Shown: one piece after another, positions 56,978-64,000 of the stretch
Position numbering within the stretch: position 1 is the first letter of the stretch
Layout of the letters: each line of letters starts with the position of its first letter
NCBI RefSeq assembly: GCF_017745675.1
Contig: NZ_JAFLJM010000006.1
Span: forward strand, 1-64,000
DNA: 64,000 bases
From: Alkalihalobacillus sp. BA299
GTDB lineage: Bacteria; Bacillota; Bacilli; Bacillales; Bacillaceae_F
Direction: 5' to 3'
Made by a program: the position numbers and the translations under genes
Notes under the pieces: model-generated
Told to the model about the DNA's origin: nothing
The model's database searches: none
Seen by the model: the letters and a program-made list of their open reading frames with translations, nothing else

Positions 56978-57196
56978 TTGAAGAAAACATATCGGATTAG
57001 GTACATTCGTACAAGCATTAGGCCTCGTCAGTACGTTGCACCAATCCGACGATCGACTGGGTTAGGTGGGTTTAGTTTTGGCTTTTTTGGTGGAGGTTCT
57101 GGCTATGGTTACAGCTATGGCTATGGAAGTGTAATTCCAGTTGCATTAGCTGCAATAGGAGGATTTGCATTAGCTAGTGCATTTTTTTTGTGGTAA
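56978..57196 (+). CDS. hypothetical small Gly-rich protein (72 aa)
   Basis: 72 residues: a basic N-terminal part (RYIRTSIRPRQYVAPIRR), a Gly/Tyr/Ser-rich stretch (GGFSFGFFGGGSGYGYS) and a hydrophobic C-terminus (VIPVALAAIGGFALASAFF). It starts at TTG with only a weak GATAGGG upstream. The composition suggests a small secreted or spore-associated membrane-tethered protein, but I recognise no family. It is followed directly by a perfect palindrome at 57201. Confidence 0.5.
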   Translation: MKKTYRIRYIRTSIRPRQYVAPIRRSTGLGGFSFGFFGGGSGYGYSYGYGSVIPVALAAIGGFALASAFFLW

Positions 57197-57200
57197 TAAT

Positions 57201-57252
57201 ACGGTGTCAGGCACCTTTAACGCGATTAAGAGTTAAAGGTGCCTGACACCGT
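57201..57252. terminator. perfect 21-bp inverted repeat with nested GGTGTCAGGCACC
   Basis: acggtgtcaggcaccttta(ac) at 57201-57221 pairs without mismatch with 57232-57252 over a 10-base loop. Each arm itself contains the near-palindromic core ggtgtcaggcacc, a sequence I recall as a common Bacillus repeat. It lies between converging genes; with no T run it is terminator-like in shape rather than in tail. Confidence 0.7.
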
Positions 57253-57254
57253 TC

Positions 57255-58823
57255 TTATTCTTTCGTAAACGGCGCTAACCTTTTTCCGATTAATGGAATA
57301 CGAACGATTTCTTCCCTTTTAATAAGTCCAAATGCAATTAATAAGATAGCGTAGAATATTCCAACAATACTTATTGATAATAATGTTTTAATTAGTAAGC
57401 CCATGGATAAAAAAGCATGTTTATATAAGAGCATTCCGATAACCCCTGTTACAATCATAGCGATGAATGCTTTTACGATTTCCCTAACATGTAACGTAAA
57501 GCTTATCGTTTTAACGACGGAGGCAAAGTGTAGCATCGTAACAAGGACCATTCCAATGACAATGGCTAAAGCGGCCCCCATAATTCCTAATTCTGGTCGA
57601 GTAGCAAGTACGAAGATTGCGGCTGTTTTAATAACGGCACCGAATAAGCTGTTCATCATGGCTGCCTTGGCTAAATTTAATGCTTGAAGAGTTGCTTGTA
57701 ATGGCCCTTGGAAATATAAGAATATGCTAAACGGTGCCATAATTTGAAGGTATACTGCGGTAGTAGGGGCGTTATACATTAATGACATGATTGGACCTGC
57801 AAATATATATAGGATAACAACCGAAATTCCTCCTGAAATAAGGGCTAGCCTTAATGCTTGATCTAAACGGTGGTTAATTAATTGATATCTTTTTTGTGCA
57901 GCTGCTTCACTGATGGCTGGAACGAGCGAAACAGATAAAGAATACGTAATAAAGGTCGGGAGTAAAAGGAGTGGGATGACAAACCCAGCCAGCTCCCCGT
58001 ATTGCTTGGTGGCAACAACCGTCGCTACCCCAGCAATTGCTAGACTTTGTGCAACAACAATGGGTTCAAAGAAAAAGGAGATGGAACCGATCAGTCTACT
58101 ACCAGTTGTTGGTAAAGCAATATTCATTAGTTCATTAAATGTCGTCTTACCTTGGCGTAAATAATTCATAAACCCTTTTCGGATTCGAATTCGTTTTTTC
58201 GTTTTAAACATAAATAACATGTAAAGAAGGGAAGCAAGCTCTCCTATCACGACCGAAATCATTGCTCCAGCAGCAGCATATTCGACCCCATATGGCAAAA
58301 AGGCACTTGTCATTACAGCAACGAGAGTAATTCGGACGACCTGTTCAATGACTTGAGAATAGGCGGTAGGGCGCATATTTTGTCGGCCTTGGAAGTATCC
58401 CCTAAGTACACTTGATAAAGCAACAATGGGTACAATCGGTGCAATTGCAATTAATGGGAGGTAGGCACGTTCATCAGTTAATAATGTTTTAGCAATGATC
58501 GGAGCAAATACAATCATTGCCGTTGTAAAAATCGCGCTTAAAATACTTGTAACTGCTAAAGAAACAACAAGGATCCTTTTTATTTTTTTTCGATCTTCTC
58601 TCGCTTCAGCTTCGGCGACGAGCTTCGAAATCGCTACTGGTAACCCTAACTGGGTAATCGTAATCACGAGTAAAAGTGTCGGGACAGCCATCATATACAG
58701 ACCAACACCTTCAGCTCCCATAATTCTTGCAACAACAATTTTATTTATAAATCCTAAAATACGAGTAATAAGTCCAGCTATTATCAAAATAACAGTCCCT
58801 TGTATAAAGGTTTGTTTTGACAT
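57255..58823 (-). CDS. spoVB: SpoVB, MOP-family lipid flippase for spore cortex
   Basis: 522 residues with about 14 membrane helices of the MviN/MATE (polysaccharide export) superfamily. SpoVB-type signatures include GTVILIIAGLITRILGFINKI (in parts), RIMGAEGVGLYMMAVP and YFQGRQNMRPTAYSQVIEQ. It is required for cortex peptidoglycan synthesis in B. subtilis, probably as a lipid II or related flippase. I chose the ATG at 58823 (AGTAGGG upstream); the frame is open to 58862. Confidence 0.92.
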   Translation of the reverse strand: MSKQTFIQGTVILIIAGLITRILGFINKIVVARIMGAEGVGLYMMAVPTLLLVITITQLGLPVAISKLVAEAEAREDRKKIKRILVVSLAVTSILSAIFTTAMIVFAPIIAKTLLTDERAYLPLIAIAPIVPIVALSSVLRGYFQGRQNMRPTAYSQVIEQVVRITLVAVMTSAFLPYGVEYAAAGAMISVVIGELASLLYMLFMFKTKKRIRIRKGFMNYLRQGKTTFNELMNIALPTTGSRLIGSISFFFEPIVVAQSLAIAGVATVVATKQYGELAGFVIPLLLLPTFITYSLSVSLVPAISEAAAQKRYQLINHRLDQALRLALISGGISVVILYIFAGPIMSLMYNAPTTAVYLQIMAPFSIFLYFQGPLQATLQALNLAKAAMMNSLFGAVIKTAAIFVLATRPELGIMGAALAIVIGMVLVTMLHFASVVKTISFTLHVREIVKAFIAMIVTGVIGMLLYKHAFLSMGLLIKTLLSISIVGIFYAILLIAFGLIKREEIVRIPLIGKRLAPFTKE

Positions 58824-59048
58824 GTCAGAAGCCCTACTTTCTAAAATTGATCTATGTCTCATCTACATTCATTTATATGCACGAATGGTGGTCAAGCATG
58901 ACAAGTTGTTAAGTGAAAAATGAACGATAAAATAAATTGACATATCTGTTAGAAAGTGAGAAGATGACTTTTGATTTCATTTATTTTCATAAAGAATACA
59001 AGCTGTACATAAATTGAACTATATCTATTTTGTTAAAGGGGCTTCATT

Positions 59049-59885
59049 ATGTTTGAGTGGAAAAACTTGTTTCGCGGAATGATGATTGGTATATCTGACC
59101 TTGTCCCAGGTGTAAGTGGAGGAACGATAGCGGTAATCTTAGGGATTTACGATCGGTTGATTGCCGCTATTAGTGGTTTTTTTAGTCGAAAATGGAAGGA
59201 ACATATCGGGTTTATCGTACCATTAGCTTTAGGTACCGTTTTAGCTATTTTTTTATTGAGTCATCTCATTAAATGGTTATTAGAATACTACCCGCAACCA
59301 ACATACTTCTTTTTTCTAGGCTTAATTGGTGGTATCATCCCTTATTTATTCAATAAAATAAATTACAAAAGCACGTTTCGTGCACTCCATTATTTAGCTT
59401 TACTAATAGCAAGTATTGCAGTTGGTTCCACAGCCTTTTTTGTAGAAAGAGAAAGTCAAACGTTAATTGAGACCGTGACAGTTTCTTCGGGGTTGTTCTT
59501 ATTTTTCTCAGGGTGGATTGCAAGTATGGCTATGTTACTACCAGGGATTAGTGGATCATTTGTTTTATTATTACTAGGAGTTTATCATTCTGTTATTCAT
59601 GCAGTAGCCGAATTAAATTTTGTCATCATCCTACTTGTAGGTGCTGGTGTAGGAGTTGGACTGATTGTTAGTAGTAAAATCATCCGAGTTTTACTTAATA
59701 AAGTACCAGTTCTTACTTATGCGATCATTATTGGGATGGTAATTGGTTCTATCGTAGTGATTTTCCCTGGTATTGAAAATCATCTTTTGTTACTTCTTAT
59801 AAGTATCGTAACGTTTATTTTAGGCTTTTTTGTCGCAGCGTTTTTTGGAAAGATGGAAACAGGTCGAAATAAAAAACTGTCCTAA
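59049..59885 (+). CDS. DUF368 membrane protein (undecaprenyl-phosphate translocase type, PopT-like)
   Basis: 278 residues with eight or so membrane helices and the family start LFRGMMIGISDLVPGVSGGTIAV (in parts LFRGMMIGISDLVPG and VSGGTIAVILGIYDRL) plus PGISGSFVLLLLGVYHS. DUF368 proteins were recently shown in other bacteria to recycle undecaprenyl phosphate across the membrane. The function here is by family membership. AAAGGGGC precedes the ATG. It may support the wall and cortex work of SpoVB nearby. Confidence 0.85.
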   Translation: MFEWKNLFRGMMIGISDLVPGVSGGTIAVILGIYDRLIAAISGFFSRKWKEHIGFIVPLALGTVLAIFLLSHLIKWLLEYYPQPTYFFFLGLIGGIIPYLFNKINYKSTFRALHYLALLIASIAVGSTAFFVERESQTLIETVTVSSGLFLFFSGWIASMAMLLPGISGSFVLLLLGVYHSVIHAVAELNFVIILLVGAGVGVGLIVSSKIIRVLLNKVPVLTYAIIIGMVIGSIVVIFPGIENHLLLLLISIVTFILGFFVAAFFGKMETGRNKKLS

Positions 59886-59898
59886 GGGCAGTTTTTTT
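59871..59898 (+). terminator. intrinsic terminator at the end of the DUF368 gene
   Basis: aaaaactgtcc pairs with gggcagttttt across a 3-base loop that contains the stop codon TAA (59883-59885); seven T follow. Confidence 0.85.
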
Positions 59899-59986
59899 GT
59901 ATAAGTCCTGATTATAAAAAACTGTAATAGTTTTTTAGTGAGTAAAAGGTTTATAATGGAAAGTAGGGGAAAGGAGAGTAAATCGA

Positions 59987-60280
59987 ATGAAACAACAGTT
60001 TGAAGTTTGGAAAGATGACGTAATGCCTGCTCTACAGAGTAAGGTGGAAGAGTTCCATATGCTAGGGTATAACAAAGCAACAAAGGATCAAATCTGGAAA
60101 AGTATCATTTACAAGTTACGTAAGAAAAAGGAGTACATCCATTTACATGAGTTTGTTAATGTTATCTTAACCCTTCGTGCCCCAGAGTATATGAATTACT
60201 TGACGGTTGAAAGTTATAATGCTAAGGATTGGTTCGCTAATGAAGGGGTGTTAGAAGACTTAGTAAACGAAGGAAATTAA
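59987..60280 (+). CDS. comN: ComN-like post-transcriptional regulator
   Basis: 97 residues, basic and helical. The blocks LQSKVEEFHMLGY, LHEFVNVILTL and EYMNYLTVESYN agree with ComN (YrzD), which controls comE operon mRNA and localisation to division sites in B. subtilis. AAAGGAGAG is upstream of the ATG. It lies before secD as in B. subtilis, where comN precedes secDF. Confidence 0.85.
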   Translation: MKQQFEVWKDDVMPALQSKVEEFHMLGYNKATKDQIWKSIIYKLRKKKEYIHLHEFVNVILTLRAPEYMNYLTVESYNAKDWFANEGVLEDLVNEGN

Positions 60281-60447
60281 ATTTTGATCTGATACGGCAC
60301 ACATAGTCACTCTGGTTTTTTATTAGAACATAGTGACATGATATATAAGCAAATTGACATGGAAAAAGTATCATCGCTATAATTGAACTATTGCTAATTT
60401 GTGGACAAGTATTTTCCGTTGTGATAGTTAAGGAGGAAGTTCGTAGT

Positions 60448-61749
60448 ATGGTGAAAAAAGGTCGTATTTTTGCTTTTTTTCTCATTGTAATTATTCTTGG
60501 TGGTTTAATAAGTACGACCATTATGGGAATTGCAAAGGAAATTAAGTTAGGTCTAGATCTCCAAGGTGGGTTTGAAATTCTCTATCAAGTGAAACCTGCT
60601 GAAGAAGGGGATGTTATCAACGAAGATGTTTTAAATGCAACAGTAAGTGCTCTTGACCAACGGGTTAATGTTTTAGGGGTTTCTGAGCCATACATAACGA
60701 TTGAAGGGGAAGACCGAGTTCGTGTTCAGCTAGCTGGTGTAGAAGATCAGCAAACGGCAAGAGACCTGCTTGCAACGGAAGCTCAGTTAACGTTCCGTGA
60801 TGTTGATGATGTTGTGAAATTAGACGGGGCAGACTTAAAGGAAGGTGGTGCAAGAGTTACCTTTAATGATGCCAATCAACCTGAAGTTGCAGTAACCCTT
60901 AAAGATGCCAATATGTTCGGAAATGTAACTCGAGAAATACTCGACCGAATGCCTCAAGGTGAAAACCTTCTTGTTATCTGGTTAGATTATGAAGAAGGTG
61001 ATAGCTTCTTTGAGGAAGTGCAAAAAGAAAACCCTAAATTTTTATCCGCACCAACTGTAAGACAAGTATTAAATACAACAGATGTTGTTATTCAAGGAAA
61101 TTTTACAATTGAAGAGGCTACGTTTTTAGCTGAAGTATTAAATGCAGGTGCGCTACCTGTCCAGCTTGAGGAAATTTATTCGAACTCTGTTGGTGCATCG
61201 CTCGGTGAAGAAGCGATGAAAAACACGATATTTGCTGGATTTATTGGAGTTGCGCTTATTTTCTTATACATGCTAGCTTTTTACCGTTTCATGGGAACGA
61301 TCGCGATTATTACCTTATCGGTTTATATTTTCCTTGTTCTCGTGATTTTTAACTGGATGAATGCTGTACTTACTTTACCAGGAATTGCAGCTCTTATCCT
61401 CGGTGTAGGGATGGCAGTAGATGCTAATATTATTACCTATGAACGTATCAAAGATGAAATTCGCTCAGGCAAATCGATTATGTCGGCATTTAAAGCAGGA
61501 AGTAGACGGTCTTTATCTACCATTTTAGATGCGAATATTACGACTATCTTAGCAGCGAGTGTTCTATTTTACTTTGGAACAAGTTCCGTTCAAGGTTTTG
61601 CGATCATGTTAATTGTGAGTATTTTAACTAGCTTTGTAACAGCAGTTTATGGATCTAGATTATTATTAGGATTATGGGTTACGAGCCGAATTTTTAATAA
61701 GAAGCCTCGTTTCTTTGGAGTAAAGGAGAGTGAGATCAGTGAGCTTTAA
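60448..61749 (+). CDS. secD: protein translocase subunit SecD
   Basis: 433 residues. One N-terminal membrane helix (about 8-28), the D1 motif IKLGLDLQGGFEILYQV, a P1 head domain, then five helices at about 270-420 with VGASLGEEAMKNTIFAGFIG, LTLPGIAALILGVGMAVDANI and RIKDEIRSGKS motifs. It pulls proteins out of SecYEG with proton motive force. AAGGAGGAAG precedes the ATG; the frame is open from 60391. It overlaps secF by 11 bases in another frame, unlike the fused secDF of B. subtilis. Confidence 0.93.
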   Translation: MVKKGRIFAFFLIVIILGGLISTTIMGIAKEIKLGLDLQGGFEILYQVKPAEEGDVINEDVLNATVSALDQRVNVLGVSEPYITIEGEDRVRVQLAGVEDQQTARDLLATEAQLTFRDVDDVVKLDGADLKEGGARVTFNDANQPEVAVTLKDANMFGNVTREILDRMPQGENLLVIWLDYEEGDSFFEEVQKENPKFLSAPTVRQVLNTTDVVIQGNFTIEEATFLAEVLNAGALPVQLEEIYSNSVGASLGEEAMKNTIFAGFIGVALIFLYMLAFYRFMGTIAIITLSVYIFLVLVIFNWMNAVLTLPGIAALILGVGMAVDANIITYERIKDEIRSGKSIMSAFKAGSRRSLSTILDANITTILAASVLFYFGTSSVQGFAIMLIVSILTSFVTAVYGSRLLLGLWVTSRIFNKKPRFFGVKESEISEL

Positions 61750-62674
61750 TTTTCATGACCGAACGATTGATTTTGTTCAACATCGTAAGAAGTTTTTCAT
61801 CTTTTCTTTGGTCGCGGCTCTAGTTGGTGTGATCTTACTTTCAACGGTAGGACTCAACCTTGGAATCGATTTTGAGAGCGGTTCGAGGGTCGAAGTGTCT
61901 ACAAATGAATCTGTTACTGCTGAACAAATTTTAGCTGATTTTGCTACTATAGGTGAAGGCTATACTCCTGATGATATTACAATGGCAGGAGAACAAAATA
62001 ATCTTGTTCACGCTCGTTTTATCGGTGTTCTTGACGCAAATGAAATTGCAGAGATTCAAACTTTTTTCAATGAAAAGTATGGGTCAGAACCTAATGTAAG
62101 TACGGTTTCACCAATGGTTGGTAAAGAACTGGCCCGTAATGCTTTAATTTCTGTATTAATTGCATCCATTGGAATTGTTATCTATGTTGCGATCCGTTTT
62201 GAATGGCTTTACGGTATTGCTGCAATTGTAGCCTTGTTTCATGATGCATTCTTTATCATCGCAGTTTTTAGTGTCGTACAGTTTGAAGTTAATGTTCCGT
62301 TTATTGCTGCTGTCCTCACGATTGTTGGTTATTCAATCAATGATACGATCGTTACGTTTGACCGTATTCGTGAAAATTTGAGTAAGACAAAACGTGTAAA
62401 ATCGTTTGATGATTTAGCAAAAATTGTTAATGTCAGTTTAACGCAAACATTAGCAAGATCGATTAATACGGTAATGACGGTTGTATTAGCTGCAGTAGCG
62501 ATTTTCATTTTTGGCGGTGAGGCGATTCGCTCATTTGCATTTGCATTAGTTGTCGGCTTAGTTGCAGGGACGTATTCATCGATATTCTTAGCTGCTCAGT
62601 TATGGCTTGTATGGAAAGCTCGTCAATTAGAAAAAGGAAAGTTTAAAAGTCAGCCGAAAGTAGATGAAGTTTAA
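61739..62674 (+). CDS. secF: protein translocase subunit SecF
   Basis: 311 residues: helix at about 18-38, the D1-type motif LGIDFESGSRVEV, a short head domain, then the helices with IYVAIRFEWLYGIAAIVALFHD and VGYSINDTIVTFDRIRENL. I chose GTG at 61739 because AAAGGAG lies about 9 bases upstream within secD; a GTG at 61730 is too close to that site. Together with SecD (433) it totals about 744 residues, the size of B. subtilis SecDF. It is followed by a terminator at 62681. Confidence 0.93.
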   Translation: MSFNFHDRTIDFVQHRKKFFIFSLVAALVGVILLSTVGLNLGIDFESGSRVEVSTNESVTAEQILADFATIGEGYTPDDITMAGEQNNLVHARFIGVLDANEIAEIQTFFNEKYGSEPNVSTVSPMVGKELARNALISVLIASIGIVIYVAIRFEWLYGIAAIVALFHDAFFIIAVFSVVQFEVNVPFIAAVLTIVGYSINDTIVTFDRIRENLSKTKRVKSFDDLAKIVNVSLTQTLARSINTVMTVVLAAVAIFIFGGEAIRSFAFALVVGLVAGTYSSIFLAAQLWLVWKARQLEKGKFKSQPKVDEV

Positions 62675-62680
62675 ATACTT

Positions 62681-62709
62681 AAGGTCATGGTGCATACCAT
62701 GGCCTTTTT
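62681..62709 (+). terminator. intrinsic terminator after secF
   Basis: aaggtcatggt pairs with accatggcctt (one wobble) around a 4-base loop, followed by T-rich sequence. Confidence 0.85.
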
Positions 62710-62801
62710 ATTGGTATAATTTACTTATGTGCCCTTTTTTATAACTCAGTCGAGGAGACACATATTTTGTAAGTGTTAATATGATATGAGAAGGTGAAAG
62801 T

Positions 62802-63707
62802 ATGGATGAGGATATTCGCTATGAAAAAGTGAAGATGGGTGCATGGATTGGCATAATCGGTAATATCGTGTTAGCGGTTCTTAAAGGTATCATTGGTTTC
62901 ATGTCAAATAGTCGTGCGTTAATTGCAGATGCCGTTCATTCTGCATCTGATGTTGTAGGGTCAGTCGCAGTGCTGATTGGCGTACGTGCAGCGAAAATGC
63001 CACCTGACCAGGATCACCCATACGGTCATGGAAAAGCTGAGTCCATTACTGCAATTATTGTGGCAGTTCTTCTTTTTTTAGTTGGAGTAGAAATCGCGAT
63101 TGATGCAATTAAGGCTTTTTTCGAACAGATTGCCGTTCCAAAGATTATAGCAATTTATGCTGTTATTTTTTCGATTGTTGTCAAGGAAATTATGTTTAGA
63201 TATAAGTATCATTTGGGAAAAAAATATAGAAGTGAAGCGTTAATAACAGATGCTTGGCATCACCGATCTGACGTTTATTCATCAATAGCAGCTTTACTGG
63301 GTATTGGTGGTTCTATATTAGGAGGAACTATAGACGTTCCTTGGCTTGTATATGCCGATCCGGTTGCAGGACTATTTGTATCGATATTAGTGGTCAAGAT
63401 GGCGTGGCAGCTCGGGAGTCAGTCTATTCACAATACGTTAGATCATGTCCTTCATGATGAAGATACGATAGATATGAAAAAAGCAGTCGCCTCTGTTGAG
63501 GGGGTATTAAATGTTGATGAATTTTTAGCAAGAGAACATGGTCATTATGTTATCATTGACTTAAAGATTGCCGTTGATCCTGAAATAACTGTGAAGGAAG
63601 GCCATTCGATTGGTAAAGCAGTAAAAAGAAGACTTCTTGAAGAAAATTATGTTCACGATGTATTAGTACATATAAATCCACATGAGAAAAATGGGGAGGT
63701 GTCTTAA
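62802..63707 (+). CDS. cation diffusion facilitator (CDF) family transporter
   Basis: 301 residues with six membrane helices and a C-terminal cytoplasmic domain. Family motifs: ADAVHSASDVVGS in helix 2, HPYGHGKAESI after it and TDAWHHRSDVYSS in helix 5; these hold the transmembrane metal site (D..., H and D in helix 5). CDF proteins export Zn2+, Mn2+, Fe2+ or Co2+ in exchange for protons; the HxxxD type in helix 5 fits several of these, so the metal is undecided. AGAAGGTGAAAG precedes the ATG. The lapA-like gene follows immediately. Confidence 0.88.
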   Translation: MDEDIRYEKVKMGAWIGIIGNIVLAVLKGIIGFMSNSRALIADAVHSASDVVGSVAVLIGVRAAKMPPDQDHPYGHGKAESITAIIVAVLLFLVGVEIAIDAIKAFFEQIAVPKIIAIYAVIFSIVVKEIMFRYKYHLGKKYRSEALITDAWHHRSDVYSSIAALLGIGGSILGGTIDVPWLVYADPVAGLFVSILVVKMAWQLGSQSIHNTLDHVLHDEDTIDMKKAVASVEGVLNVDEFLAREHGHYVIIDLKIAVDPEITVKEGHSIGKAVKRRLLEENYVHDVLVHINPHEKNGEVS

Positions 63708-64000
63708 ATGAAAGGTCAGTGGGGATTAATCTTAGGAATTATAGCTGCACTTATTATTGCTATCTTTGCAGTTATCAATGTAGAAGCAGTACGTGTTAAT
63801 TATTTATTTGGTACAGCGGAATGGCCGTTAATTCTAGTTATCATCGGTTCTGTACTTATGGGTGGTATTATAGTTGGAGCTGTAGGAATGGTAAGAGTTT
63901 TTCAGTTACAACAAGAAATTAAGCGGATAAAACTAAAACAAAGTAATGCACTGAAGAATGACACTTCTGAAACAACTGCGAAAGAAACAACCCGTCATGA
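63708..64000 (+). CDS. LapA-domain (DUF1049) membrane protein, partial at the window end
   Basis: The first 97 codons and two bases are in the window. Two membrane helices (about 4-22 and 41-62) are followed by a polar tail (RVFQLQQEIKRIKLK, then low-complexity). This is the LapA/YrvD architecture; in bacilli such genes lie between secDF and recJ. GGGGAGGTG precedes the ATG, two bases after the CDF stop. The 3' end is cut by the window. Confidence 0.85.
   Translation, partial: MKGQWGLILGIIAALIIAIFAVINVEAVRVNYLFGTAEWPLILVIIGSVLMGGIIVGAVGMVRVFQLQQEIKRIKLKQSNALKNDTSETTAKETTRH

Noticed and set aside
61730-61749. secD/secF as a broken fused secDF caused by sequencing error
   Set aside because: A well-placed AAAGGAG and GTG start before secF make independent translation credible; the error possibility is kept as a refutation test.

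Overview
This window reads as a chromosomal segment of a low-GC, endospore-forming member of the Bacillaceae. Nearly every gene has a recognisable Bacillus counterpart. Sporulation genes (yheD, yhaX, yhaL, three yjcZ-type peptides, spo0B, safA, coxA, bofC, spoVB) are scattered through it, and Shine-Dalgarno sequences are strong, often with GTG or TTG starts. I see no phage, plasmid, transposase, CRISPR, rRNA or tRNA. The dispersed repeats recall alkaliphilic Bacillaceae, but the genus cannot be fixed from this sequence alone.

Layout. (1) 1-33.1 kb follows the B. subtilis yhe/yha/ecs/hem region: yheD, yheB, yheA, yhaX, a YhzD-like gene, the SbcCD-like pair yhaO-yhaN, yhaM, yhaL, prsA, yhaI, hpr, yhaH, serC, hit, ecsABC, yhaA, ccdA, pbpF and hemEHY. 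Insertions relative to that order include a CssRS-type secretion-stress two-component system between yhaN and yhaM, three YjcZ-like peptides and a DUF2140 and a DUF3267-like protein around prsA, and an acyl-CoA ligase. (2) 33.1-36.6 kb is a junction: a ~149-bp hairpin-ended repeat, an SsuABC/TauABC-type ABC transporter, and a 20-bp tandem repeat array. (3) 36.7-64 kb follows a second B. subtilis neighbourhood: spo0B, obg, pheB, pheA; niaR-nifS divergent from nadBCA; safA, coxA, bofC; ruvAB, queA, tgt, yajC; yrzE, yrbG, spoVB, a DUF368 gene, comN, secD, secF, a CDF transporter and a partial lapA-type gene.

How the genes work together. PrsA, CssRS, SecD/SecF, YajC and EcsAB all serve protein export and its quality control. 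NiaR, NifS and NadBCA form the de novo NAD module. HemE, HemH and HemY are consecutive steps of the Gram-positive coproporphyrin-dependent haem pathway. QueA-Tgt make queuosine and RuvAB resolve Holliday junctions. SafA, CoxA, BofC and SpoVB build or control the spore envelope.

Most notable: hemY is broken by an apparent one-base deletion in an A run; a short YidC-like remnant lies upstream of yhaO; YhaX lacks the catalytic aspartates of HAD phosphatases; SecD and SecF are separate overlapping genes rather than the fused SecDF of B. subtilis; and there are at least four kinds of repeat or hairpin element. I found no convincing new multi-gene system.

Gene-free stretches over about 300 bases: 1-395 (repeat array), 4844-5198 (YidC remnant and yhaO promoter region), 26883-27277 (divergent ccdA/pbpF region with an orphan terminator), 36014-36320 (promoter and tandem repeats), 36591-36919 (frameshifted micro-ORF), 45909-46219 (two hairpins, otherwise nothing recognised).
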